Assembly: GCA_030040825.1 (NCBI GenBank)
Contig: JASHSY010000342.1
Span: 1 to 11,870, forward strand
Source of the DNA: Xanthobacteraceae bacterium
Lineage (GTDB): Bacteria > Pseudomonadota > Alphaproteobacteria > Rhizobiales > Xanthobacteraceae
Length of the DNA stretch: 11,870 nucleotides
Reading direction: 5' to 3'
The stretch's first letter is position 1. The number at the start of each line of letters is the position of its first letter. A program made the position numbers and the translations under genes. Below, piece by piece: positions 6,675 through 11,870 of this stretch. The notes below the pieces were generated by a model. It was not told the origin of the DNA and made no database searches. It saw only the letters and a program-made list of their open reading frames with translations.

Positions 6675-7427
6675 ATGCGTTCCGGGGTGCTCGCGCAGAA
6701 AATTGGCATGACGCGGCTTTTCACCGAGGCTGGCGAGCATGTGCCGGTGACGGTGCTGCGGCTCGGCAATTGCCAGGTTGTTGGTCATCGCACCAAGGAA
6801 AAGAACGGTTATGTGGCGCTCCAGCTCGGCGCCGGCGTTCGCAAGGTGCAGCGCTCGACCAAGGCTGAGCGTGGCAATTTTGCCGTCGCCAAGGTCGAGC
6901 CCAAACGCAAGCTTGCGGAATTCCGCGTCGACGATGACGCGCTCATTCCAGTAGGCGCCGAGATCACCGCCGATCACTTTATGGTCGGCCAATACGTTGA
7001 TGTCACCGGAACCTCGACCGGCAAGGGCTGGGCCGGTGGCATGAAGCGCTGGAATTTCGCCGGCCTTCGCGCCTCGCATGGCGTATCGATCTCGCATCGC
7101 TCGATCGGCGGTACCGGCGGTCGCCAAGATCCCGGTAAGACCTTCAAGGGCAAGAAGATGTCGGGTCATCTTGGCGTGGATCGTGTCACCACCCTCAATC
7201 TCAAAGTGGTGCAGACCGACGTCGAGCGCGGGCTGATCCTGGTCGAAGGTGCGGTGCCGGGCGTCAAAGGCGGCTGGATCACCGTGCGCGACGCGGTGAA
7301 GAAGAAGCTGCCCGCAGGCGTACCGAAGCCAGGCAAATTTAGGCTTTCCGACGCAGCTGCCGATGTTGCGGCTGCGTCGAAAGATAAAAACGAAGAAACG
7401 GCTCCCGCCGAGAAAGGCGGTGCCTGA
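6675..7427 (+). CDS. rplC: 50S ribosomal protein L3, with acidic/Ala C-terminal tail
   Basis: L3 (uL3) nucleates 50S assembly and reaches the peptidyl transferase centre with a long loop. The 250-residue product starts MRSGVLAQKIGMTRLF, the family start, with AAGGGA six nt before ATG 6675. The central extension RWNFAGLRASHGVS through GGTGGRQDPGKTFKGKKM is intact, and Gln151 matches the residue methylated by PrmB in Escherichia coli. After about residue 224 there is a tail of roughly 25 residues, Ala-, Asp-, Glu- and Lys-rich, ending EKGGA. L3 of many bacteria is about 205-215 residues; longer tails are known in Rhizobiales relatives. The stop overlaps the rplD start by one base (TGATG), which points to translational coupling. 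Confidence 0.97.
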   Translation: MRSGVLAQKIGMTRLFTEAGEHVPVTVLRLGNCQVVGHRTKEKNGYVALQLGAGVRKVQRSTKAERGNFAVAKVEPKRKLAEFRVDDDALIPVGAEITADHFMVGQYVDVTGTSTGKGWAGGMKRWNFAGLRASHGVSISHRSIGGTGGRQDPGKTFKGKKMSGHLGVDRVTTLNLKVVQTDVERGLILVEGAVPGVKGGWITVRDAVKKKLPAGVPKPGKFRLSDAAADVAAASKDKNEETAPAEKGGA

Positions 7428-8047
7428 TGGAACTAAAAATCACCTCGCTCGACGGCAAGAAATCCGGCTCGGTCACGGTGTCCGACGCGATCTTTGGCCT
7501 CGAACCGCGCGCTGATCTCATTCATCGCTGCGTGATTTGGCAGCTGGCTAAACGGCAGGCCGGTACGCACGCGGTCAAAAACCGCGCCGACATTCACCGC
7601 ACCGGCAAGAAGATGTACCGGCAGAAGGGTACCGGCTCGGCTCGGCACGGCTCCGCGCGCGTCAACCTGTTCCGCGGCGGCGGTCGGTCGTTTGGTCCGC
7701 AGCCGCGCAGCCACGAGATCGGCCTGCCAAAAAAGGTGCGTGCGCTTGCGCTCAAGCACGCGCTGTCCGCCAAGGCGAAGGACGACGGCATTGTGGTTGT
7801 TGAGGCTTTCGAGTTGAAGGAGGCAAAGACTAAGGCGTTGCGCGAGAATTTCGCCAAGCTCGGCTTATCCAACGCCTTGATCGTCGATGGTGCCGAACCG
7901 GCCGGCAATCTGCGCACCGCCGCTCGCAATATCCCGAATATCGATGTGCTGCCGGTCGTCGGCATTAATGTCTACGACATCCTGCGGCGGCAGAAGCTGG
8001 TTTTGACCCGCGCCGCGGTCGATGCATTGGAGGCGCGCTTCAAATGA
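7427..8047 (+). CDS. rplD: 50S ribosomal protein L4
   Basis: L4 (uL4) binds 23S rRNA early and lines the constriction of the exit tunnel. In Escherichia coli it also represses the S10 operon. The 206-residue product has the usual length. The extended tunnel loop runs from about residue 45 to 95 and includes TGKKMYRQKGTGSARHGS (59-76) and FRGGGRSFGPQPR (82-94). The C-terminal domain ends with the helix AAVDALEARFK. AAAGG at 7413-7417 is the ribosome binding site, nine nt from ATG 7427. It overlaps rplC by one base and rplW by four. Because the tuf-rpsJ gap is short, L4 autoregulation of the Escherichia coli type is unlikely here. Confidence 0.98.
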   Translation: MELKITSLDGKKSGSVTVSDAIFGLEPRADLIHRCVIWQLAKRQAGTHAVKNRADIHRTGKKMYRQKGTGSARHGSARVNLFRGGGRSFGPQPRSHEIGLPKKVRALALKHALSAKAKDDGIVVVEAFELKEAKTKALRENFAKLGLSNALIVDGAEPAGNLRTAARNIPNIDVLPVVGINVYDILRRQKLVLTRAAVDALEARFK

Positions 8048-8343
8048 CGACTAGCGATCCCCGGCATTACGACGTCATCATCGCGCCGGTCATCACCGAG
8101 AAGGCGACCAATGCGTCGGAGCAGAGCAAGGTCATCTTTAAGGTGGCGCTCACCGCGACCAAGCCGCAGATCAAGGAAGCGGTCGAGAAGCTGTTCGACG
8201 TCAAGGTGAAAAGCGTGAATACGCTGCGCCGGCGCGGCAAGTGGAAAGCGTTCAAGGGCCGGCTCGGGCAGCAGTCCGACACAAAGCGCGCGATCGTGAC
8301 CCTCGAAGAGGGTCAGCGGATCGACGTAACCACCGGGCTGTAA
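8044..8343 (+). CDS. rplW: 50S ribosomal protein L23
   Basis: L23 (uL23) stands at the tunnel exit and is the docking site for trigger factor, SRP and the translocon. The 99-residue product contains APVITEKAT near the start, where Glu19 matches the trigger-factor contact Glu18 of Escherichia coli. It continues with IKEAVEKLFDVKVKSVNTL (about 58-76), a basic loop RRRGKWKAFKGRLG and the strand RAIVTLEEGQ. Its ATG overlaps the rplD stop in an ATGA arrangement, so translation is probably coupled. The TAA stop is itself part of the rplB ribosome binding site (TAAGGAG, 8341-8347). Confidence 0.97.
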   Translation: MTTSDPRHYDVIIAPVITEKATNASEQSKVIFKVALTATKPQIKEAVEKLFDVKVKSVNTLRRRGKWKAFKGRLGQQSDTKRAIVTLEEGQRIDVTTGL

Positions 8344-8353
8344 GGAGCGGACG

Positions 8354-9184
8354 ATGGCGCTGAAGACATTCAATCCCGTCACGCCCGGCCAGCGCCAGCT
8401 GGTTTTGGTCGACCGCTCCGGTTTGCATGCCGGTGCTCCGGTTAAAGCGCTGACCGAGGGCAAGAAGTCGAGCGGTGGCCGCAACAATTCCGGCTCGATT
8501 ACCAGCCGTTACCGCGGCGGTGGCCATAAGAAGGCTTATCGCCAGATCGACTTCAAACGCCGGAAATTCGATGCGCCGGCTAAGGTCGAGCGAATCGAAT
8601 ACGATCCAAATCGGACCGGCTTCATCGCGCTGGTCAAATACGAGGACGGAGAACTCGCCTACATCCTTGCGCCGCAGCGGCTTGCGGCCGGCGATACCGT
8701 CGTTTCCGGCGAGTATGTCGACGTTAAGCCGGGCAATGCGATGCCGCTGGCCAATATTCCGGTCGGGACGATCGTGCACAATATCGAGCTAAAGATCGGC
8801 AAGGGCGGCCAGATCGCGCGTTCGGCCGGCAGTTATGCGCAGATCGTTGGCCGCGACGGTGCGTACGTTGTGCTGCGGCTCAATTCCGGCGAACAGCGAC
8901 TTGTTCACGGTCGCTGCATTGCAACCATCGGCGCGGTTTCAAACCCCGACAATATGAATGTCTCGATCGGCAAGGCCGGGCGCTATCGCTGGATGGGATG
9001 GCGTGGCCACGTGCGCGGCGAGACCATGAATCCTGTCGATCACCCGCTCGGCGGACGCACCCGCGGCGGTCGGCATCCGGTCACGCCGTGGGGCAAGCCA
9101 ACCAAGGGTGCCAAGACCCGCAAGAACAAAAGCACCACCAAGTTCATCATGATCAGCCGCCACGCGCGGAAAAAGAGCAAATAG
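8354..9184 (+). CDS. rplB: 50S ribosomal protein L2, altered C-terminal loop
   Basis: L2 (uL2) is needed for subunit joining and peptidyl transferase activity. The 276-residue product has the normal N-terminal OB-type region (GGRNNSGSITSRYRGGGHKK, 41-60; DFKRRKFD, 67-74; VERIEYDPNRT, 78-88) and the SH3-like part with LNSGEQRLV and GAVSNPDN. Near the C terminus it reads MNPVDHPLGGRTRGG (225-239). The expected family text is MNPVDHPHGGGEGRTSGG, so the second His is Leu232 and about three residues are missing. His230, equivalent to His229 of Escherichia coli, which matters for activity, is kept. Flanking residues WMGWRGHVRGET also differ from the usual WMGRRPHVRGVA. TAAGGAG six nt upstream fixes ATG 8354. 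The frame is clean, so a frameshift is unlikely. Confidence 0.97.
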   Translation: MALKTFNPVTPGQRQLVLVDRSGLHAGAPVKALTEGKKSSGGRNNSGSITSRYRGGGHKKAYRQIDFKRRKFDAPAKVERIEYDPNRTGFIALVKYEDGELAYILAPQRLAAGDTVVSGEYVDVKPGNAMPLANIPVGTIVHNIELKIGKGGQIARSAGSYAQIVGRDGAYVVLRLNSGEQRLVHGRCIATIGAVSNPDNMNVSIGKAGRYRWMGWRGHVRGETMNPVDHPLGGRTRGGRHPVTPWGKPTKGAKTRKNKSTTKFIMISRHARKKSK

Positions 9185-9201
9185 GATCGTCAGGAGCAAG
9201 C

Positions 9202-9561
9202 ATGACGCGTTCGGTCTGGAAGGGTCCGTTTGTCGACGGTTATCTGCTGAAAAAAGCAGATGCCGCGCGTTCGTCCGGGCGCCACGAGATGATCCGCATC
9301 TGGTCGCGCCGCTCGACCATCCTGCCGCAATTCGTTGGTTTGACCTTCGGCGTCTACAACGGCCAGAAGCACGTCCCGGTCGTCGTCACCGAAGAAATGG
9401 TCGGACACAAATTCGGCGAGTTTGCGCCAACACGTTCGTTCTACGGGCATTCGTCGGACCGGAAAGCTCAGCGTACGGGCGGCGCGCCGGGTGCTGCGGC
9501 TGCGCCGGGTGCTGCCCCTGCTACGCCAGCTGCCGCACCGGCGGCGGGTGGCCAAGGCTAA
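9202..9561 (+). CDS. rpsS: 30S ribosomal protein S19 with Ala/Pro/Gly-rich C-terminal tail
   Basis: S19 (uS19) binds the 30S head with S13 and lies near the A site. Residues 1-92 are a standard S19: MTRSVWKGPFVDGYLL, then RRSTILPQFVGLTFGVYNGQ (about 36-55) and GHKFGEFAPTRSFYGH (68-83). Bacterial S19 normally stops near residue 92 after DRKAKR. Here it continues for about 27 residues made almost only of Ala, Pro and Gly, ending AAGGQG, to 119 residues. Part of the tail comes from an 18-bp tandem duplication. AGGAG five nt upstream fixes ATG 9202. The tail ends 10 nt before rplV, so the stop is in a normal operon position rather than the product of read-through into the next gene. Confidence 0.97.
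   Translation: MTRSVWKGPFVDGYLLKKADAARSSGRHEMIRIWSRRSTILPQFVGLTFGVYNGQKHVPVVVTEEMVGHKFGEFAPTRSFYGHSSDRKAQRTGGAPGAAAAPGAAPATPAAAPAAGGQG
9484..9519 (+). repeat. 18-bp tandem duplication in the rpsS tail
   Basis: The unit GCGCCGGGTGCTGCGGCT at 9484-9501 is followed directly by GCGCCGGGTGCTGCCCCT at 9502-9519, identical at 16 of 18 positions. It encodes APGAAA then APGAAP, and shows how the low-complexity tail may have grown by duplication. Confidence 0.85.
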
Positions 9562-9571
9562 GAGAGTTTCG

Positions 9572-9958
9572 ATGAGCAAGAAAAAGCGCGAACGCGCGCT
9601 ATCCGATAACGAAGCGAAGGCCGTCGCTCGCATGCTGCGGGTGAGCCCCCAGAAGCTTAACCTTCTGGCGCAGCTCATTCGCGGCAAGAAGGTTGCGGCC
9701 GCGCTTGCCGATCTGGAATTCTCGCGCAAGCGGATCGCACGCGACGTGCGCAAGTGCCTGGAATCGGCGATCGCCAACGCCGAAAACAATCACGATCTCG
9801 ACGTCGACGATTTGGTCGTGGTCGAGGCCCATGTCGGCAAGGCGATGGTGCTCAAGCGTTTTACACCACGCGCTCGTGGGCGCGCTGGCTCGATCTTCAA
9901 GCCATTCTCGAACCTCACCATTGTGGTGCGTGAGGTCGAGGCTGCGGCGGCGAATTAA
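9572..9958 (+). CDS. rplV: 50S ribosomal protein L22
   Basis: L22 (uL22) touches all 23S rRNA domains, and its long beta-hairpin lines the exit tunnel next to L4. The 128-residue product starts MSKKKRERALSDNEAKAVARMLRVSPQKLN and has RKCLESAIANAENNH (60-74). The tunnel hairpin spans about 88-112, including MVLKRFTPRARGRAGSIFK (92-110), where macrolide-resistance changes occur in other bacteria; no deletion is visible. A purine run AGAGAG five nt before ATG 9572 is a weak ribosome binding site, and coupling to rpsS across the 10-nt gap is likely. Confidence 0.97.
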   Translation: MSKKKRERALSDNEAKAVARMLRVSPQKLNLLAQLIRGKKVAAALADLEFSRKRIARDVRKCLESAIANAENNHDLDVDDLVVVEAHVGKAMVLKRFTPRARGRAGSIFKPFSNLTIVVREVEAAAAN

Positions 9959-9977
9959 GGACGGGCGGGAGCAAACG

Positions 9978-10676
9978 ATGGGTCAGAAAGTCAATCCGAT
10001 CGGGCTTCGTCTCGGTATCAATCGCACCTGGGATTCGCGCTGGTATGCCGGCAAGGCAAGCTACGGCTCGCTTCTGCATGAGGACATGAAGATCCGCGAA
10101 TCGCTGATGAAGGAGCTCAAGCAAGCCGCGGTATCGAAGATCGTGATCGAACGACCGCACAAGAAGTGCCGCGTGACCATCCATTCGGCACGCCCGGGCG
10201 TGGTCATCGGCAAGAAGGGCGCCGATATCGAGAAGCTCCGTCGCAAGGTTGCCGAGCTGACCGATAGTGACGTGGTTATCAATATCGTCGAGATCCGCAA
10301 GCCGGAGCTCGACGCGCAATTGGTCGCTGAGTCGATCGCGCAGCAACTCGAGCGTCGGGTTGCGTTCCGCCGCGCGATGAAGCGTGCGGTGCAGTCGGCG
10401 ATTCGACTCGGCGCTGGCGGTATCCGAATCAACTGCTCAGGCCGGCTCGGCGGCGCTGAGATCGCACGCATGGAGTGGTACCGCGAAGGGCGGGTGCCGC
10501 TGCATACTCTGCGCGCCGACGTCGATTACGGCGTTGCGACAGCATTCACCACTTACGGCACATGCGGCGTCAAGGTCTGGATTTTCAAGGGCGAGATTAT
10601 GGAGCACGACCCGATGGCGCAGGATAAGAAAATGGCCGAAGGCGAGGCCGGCCGGCCCCGTCGCGATGCGGCTTGA
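9978..10676 (+). CDS. rpsC: 30S ribosomal protein S3
   Basis: S3 (uS3) forms part of the mRNA entry channel and its helicase activity. The 232-residue product starts MGQKVNPIGLRLGI, the family start. The type II KH domain is clear, with the GKKG loop at 78-81 inside RPGVVIGKKGADIEKLR (72-88). The C-terminal domain shows SGRLGGAEIAR (154-164) and REGRVPLHTLRADVDYG (169-185), with basic residues that contact mRNA. The last 15 or so residues are a charged tail (AEGEAGRPRRDAA). GGGAG at 9967-9971 lies six nt before ATG 9978. The gap after rplV is 19 nt and before rplP 32 nt. Confidence 0.98.
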   Translation: MGQKVNPIGLRLGINRTWDSRWYAGKASYGSLLHEDMKIRESLMKELKQAAVSKIVIERPHKKCRVTIHSARPGVVIGKKGADIEKLRRKVAELTDSDVVINIVEIRKPELDAQLVAESIAQQLERRVAFRRAMKRAVQSAIRLGAGGIRINCSGRLGGAEIARMEWYREGRVPLHTLRADVDYGVATAFTTYGTCGVKVWIFKGEIMEHDPMAQDKKMAEGEAGRPRRDAA

Positions 10677-10708
10677 GCGAAAGAAAAATCTGACAAAAGG
10701 CGCACGCC

Positions 10709-11122
10709 ATGCTGCAACCGATGCGAACGAAATTCCGCAAAGCGCACAAAGGCCGTATCCACGGCGTCGCGTCGAGCGCGGTCAATCTTGCCTTTGGCCA
10801 GTACGGTTTGAAGGCGCTGGAACCTGAGCGGATCACGGCGCGGCAGATCGAGGCCGCCCGCCGCGCCTTGACCCGGCATATGAAGCGCTCGGGCCGGGTC
10901 TGGATCCGGGTCTATCCCGACGTGCCGGTGTCGAAGAAGCCGCTCGAAGTGCGCATGGGCTCGGGCAAAGGCACGCCGGAATTGTGGGTATGCCGGGTCA
11001 AGCCCGGTCGCATTATCTTTGAGGTCGACGGCGTCAGCGTCGAGGTCGCCAAGGAATCCTTGGCGCTTGCCGCCGCCAAGCTGCCAGTCAAAACCCGTTT
11101 CATCGAACGCATCAGCGAGTAG
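10709..11122 (+). CDS. rplP: 50S ribosomal protein L16
   Basis: L16 (uL16) helps form the A-site tRNA binding cleft and is added late in 50S assembly. The 137-residue product has MLQPMRTKFRKAHKGR at the start, ERITARQIEAARRALTRH (40-57), WIRVYPD (65-71) and the signature EVRMGSGKGTPE (80-91). Arg82 aligns with Arg81 of Escherichia coli, the residue hydroxylated by RoxA (YcfD). AAAGG eight nt before ATG 10709 is the ribosome binding site. The stop is four nt before the GTG start of rpmC. Confidence 0.98.
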   Translation: MLQPMRTKFRKAHKGRIHGVASSAVNLAFGQYGLKALEPERITARQIEAARRALTRHMKRSGRVWIRVYPDVPVSKKPLEVRMGSGKGTPELWVCRVKPGRIIFEVDGVSVEVAKESLALAAAKLPVKTRFIERISE

Positions 11123-11126
11123 GCGC

Positions 11127-11459
11127 GTGCTCAAGATCGACGATATCAGGGCGATGACCCTCGATCAGATCAATGACGAGGTGCTCAAGCTGAAGAAGGA
11201 GCAGTTCAATCTGCGCTTCCAGCGCGCCACCGGCCAGTTGGAGAATACCTCGCGTGTGCGCGAGGTGCGGCGCGATATCGCGCGGCTAAAGACCATCGCG
11301 CAGCTAAAGGGCGGCCTAAAAGGCGTGTCTCATGGCGCGTCGGCAGGCGAGCCAGCGCGCGCGCCGAAGCCGGAAACGAAAAGGGCGCCCAAGCGTGCGC
11401 CGAAGGCCGCGGCCAAGACTAAATCGAAGTCCAAAGCCGCGTCCAAGTCGAAGAGGTAA
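11127..11459 (+). CDS. rpmC: 50S ribosomal protein L29, GTG start, long basic C-terminal tail
   Basis: L29 (uL29) is a two-helix protein beside L23 at the tunnel exit. From GTG 11127 the product has 110 residues. Residues 1-62 are a standard alphaproteobacterial L29: LKIDDIRAM, then LKKEQFNLRFQRATGQLEN (22-40) and REVRRDIARLKTI (45-57). L29 normally ends at about 60-70 residues. Here a tail of roughly 45 residues follows, rich in Lys, Ala, Pro and Ser and ending SKSKAASKSKR, like histone H1 tails. GTG is chosen because the first ATG in frame (11154) would cut off the first nine core residues. Only AGG lies near it, and the rplP stop four nt upstream suggests coupled translation. Confidence 0.95.
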   Translation: MLKIDDIRAMTLDQINDEVLKLKKEQFNLRFQRATGQLENTSRVREVRRDIARLKTIAQLKGGLKGVSHGASAGEPARAPKPETKRAPKRAPKAAAKTKSKSKAASKSKR

Positions 11460-11470
11460 GAGGACTAAAG

Positions 11471-11725
11471 ATGCCCAAGCGCAGTCTGCAAGGCGTCGTG
11501 GTGAGCGACAAACAGAACAAGACGCTGGTGGTGCGCGTCGAGCGCCGCTTCGCTCATCCGGTGTTCGGGAAGGTGATCCGGCGCTCGAAGAAATACTACG
11601 CACACGACGAGAAGAACGAATTCAAGGTCGGCGACACGGTTTGGATTGAAGAGCACCGGCCGATATCGAAGCTCAAGCGCTGGGCGGTGGTGCGTGGCGA
11701 AAAAGCAAAAGTGTCGGCGCCATAA
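11471..11725 (+). CDS. rpsQ: 30S ribosomal protein S17
   Basis: S17 (uS17) is a primary 16S rRNA-binding protein of the 30S body with an OB fold. The 84-residue product starts MPKRSLQGVVVSDKQNKTLVV, has the RNA-binding loop RRSKKYYAHDE (37-47) and the family signature VGDTVWIEEHRPISKLKRW (53-71). GAGGA at 11460-11464, six nt before ATG 11471, is the ribosome binding site. It is the last gene of the S10 group in the classic order; the next gene, rplN, starts 33 nt later. Confidence 0.98.
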   Translation: MPKRSLQGVVVSDKQNKTLVVRVERRFAHPVFGKVIRRSKKYYAHDEKNEFKVGDTVWIEEHRPISKLKRWAVVRGEKAKVSAP

Positions 11726-11730
11726 GCGCC
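11716..11730 (+). other. Small hairpin over the rpsQ stop codon
   Basis: GGCGC at 11716-11720 pairs with GCGCC at 11726-11730, with the loop CATAA containing the rpsQ stop. The stem is only five pairs and no T-run follows, so it is unlikely to end transcription between the S10 and spc groups. Confidence 0.25.
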
Positions 11731-11758
11731 ATCGGAATGGACGTAAGTGGGGTAGCCC

Positions 11759-11870
11759 ATGATTCAGATGCAAACCAATCTCGACGTGGCGGACAATTCC
11801 GGCGCGCGCCGCGTCATGTGCATCAAGGTGCTGGGCGGCTCCAAGCGCAAATACGCCACCATCGGCGACG
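11759..11870 (+). CDS. rplN: 50S ribosomal protein L14, cut by the window edge
   Basis: L14 (uL14) binds 23S rRNA, forms bridges to the 30S subunit and is the contact for the silencing factor RsfS. From ATG 11759 there are 37 complete codons before the window ends: MIQMQTNLDVADNSGARRVM then CIKVLGGSKRKYATIGD, which is the typical N-terminal part of the roughly 122-residue family. A purine-rich AAGTGGGG lies a few nt upstream and acts as a weak ribosome binding site. It is the first gene of the spc group, 33 nt after rpsQ, with no convincing terminator between. Confidence 0.97.
   Translation, partial: MIQMQTNLDVADNSGARRVMCIKVLGGSKRKYATIGD

Noticed and set aside
8341..8347. TAAGGAG spanning the rplW stop as a special signal
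   Set aside because: It is simply a strong Shine-Dalgarno sequence for rplB that reuses the stop codon, common in ribosomal operons.
10646..10657. A 12-bp GGCC-type palindrome near the end of rpsC
   Set aside because: It is explained by codons for a Gly/Arg/Pro stretch in the S3 tail; no partner repeat or regulatory context was seen.
11332..11649. An Arg-rich open frame overlapping rpmC and rpsQ in another frame
   Set aside because: It is a shifted reading of the Lys-rich L29 tail and of S17; both real genes have good starts, stops and family matches.

Overview
The window is a chromosomal segment from a GC-rich alphaproteobacterium. It is most likely a member of Hyphomicrobiales (Rhizobiales), judged by the wording of EF-Tu, EF-G, S12, L14 and L16 and by the unbroken str-S10-spc gene order. 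No mobile element, CRISPR array, tRNA, rRNA or phage signal was seen. Nearly all of the sequence is core translation machinery, and I found no convincing undescribed system. What deserves a second look is intercistronic RNA structure and some unusual ribosomal-protein termini and loops.

Positions 1-1675 hold three accessory genes. A cysteine-rich CWC-family protein runs leftward off the window edge. Divergent from it is cobF (precorrin-6A synthase of aerobic cobalamin synthesis), followed 8 nt later by a ModA-like solute-binding protein with no signal peptide. Positions 1676-2072 (397 nt) have no gene. They hold one weak promoter-like pair, a small repeat cluster and several inverted repeats leading into rpsL.

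Positions 2073-6301 are the str group: rpsL (S12), rpsG (S7), fusA (EF-G) and tuf (EF-Tu). Positions 6356-11725 are a complete S10 group: rpsJ, rplC, rplD, rplW, rplB, rpsS, rplV, rpsC, rplP, rpmC, rpsQ. The spc group begins with rplN at 11759 and runs off the right edge. All these genes are on the + strand with gaps of about 50 nt or less, and rplC/rplD and rplD/rplW overlap. They probably form one long transcript or a few overlapping ones that make ribosomal subunits and elongation factors in proportion.

The main non-coding structures are an 11-bp hairpin holding the rpsL stop codon in its loop and followed by a short T-run, and a 13-bp perfect GC-rich hairpin between tuf and rpsJ. Protein oddities are an Ala/Pro/Gly tail on S19, a Lys/Ala tail on L29 (which starts with GTG), an acidic/Ala tail on L3, and an L2 in which the usual HGGGEG stretch is replaced and shortened.
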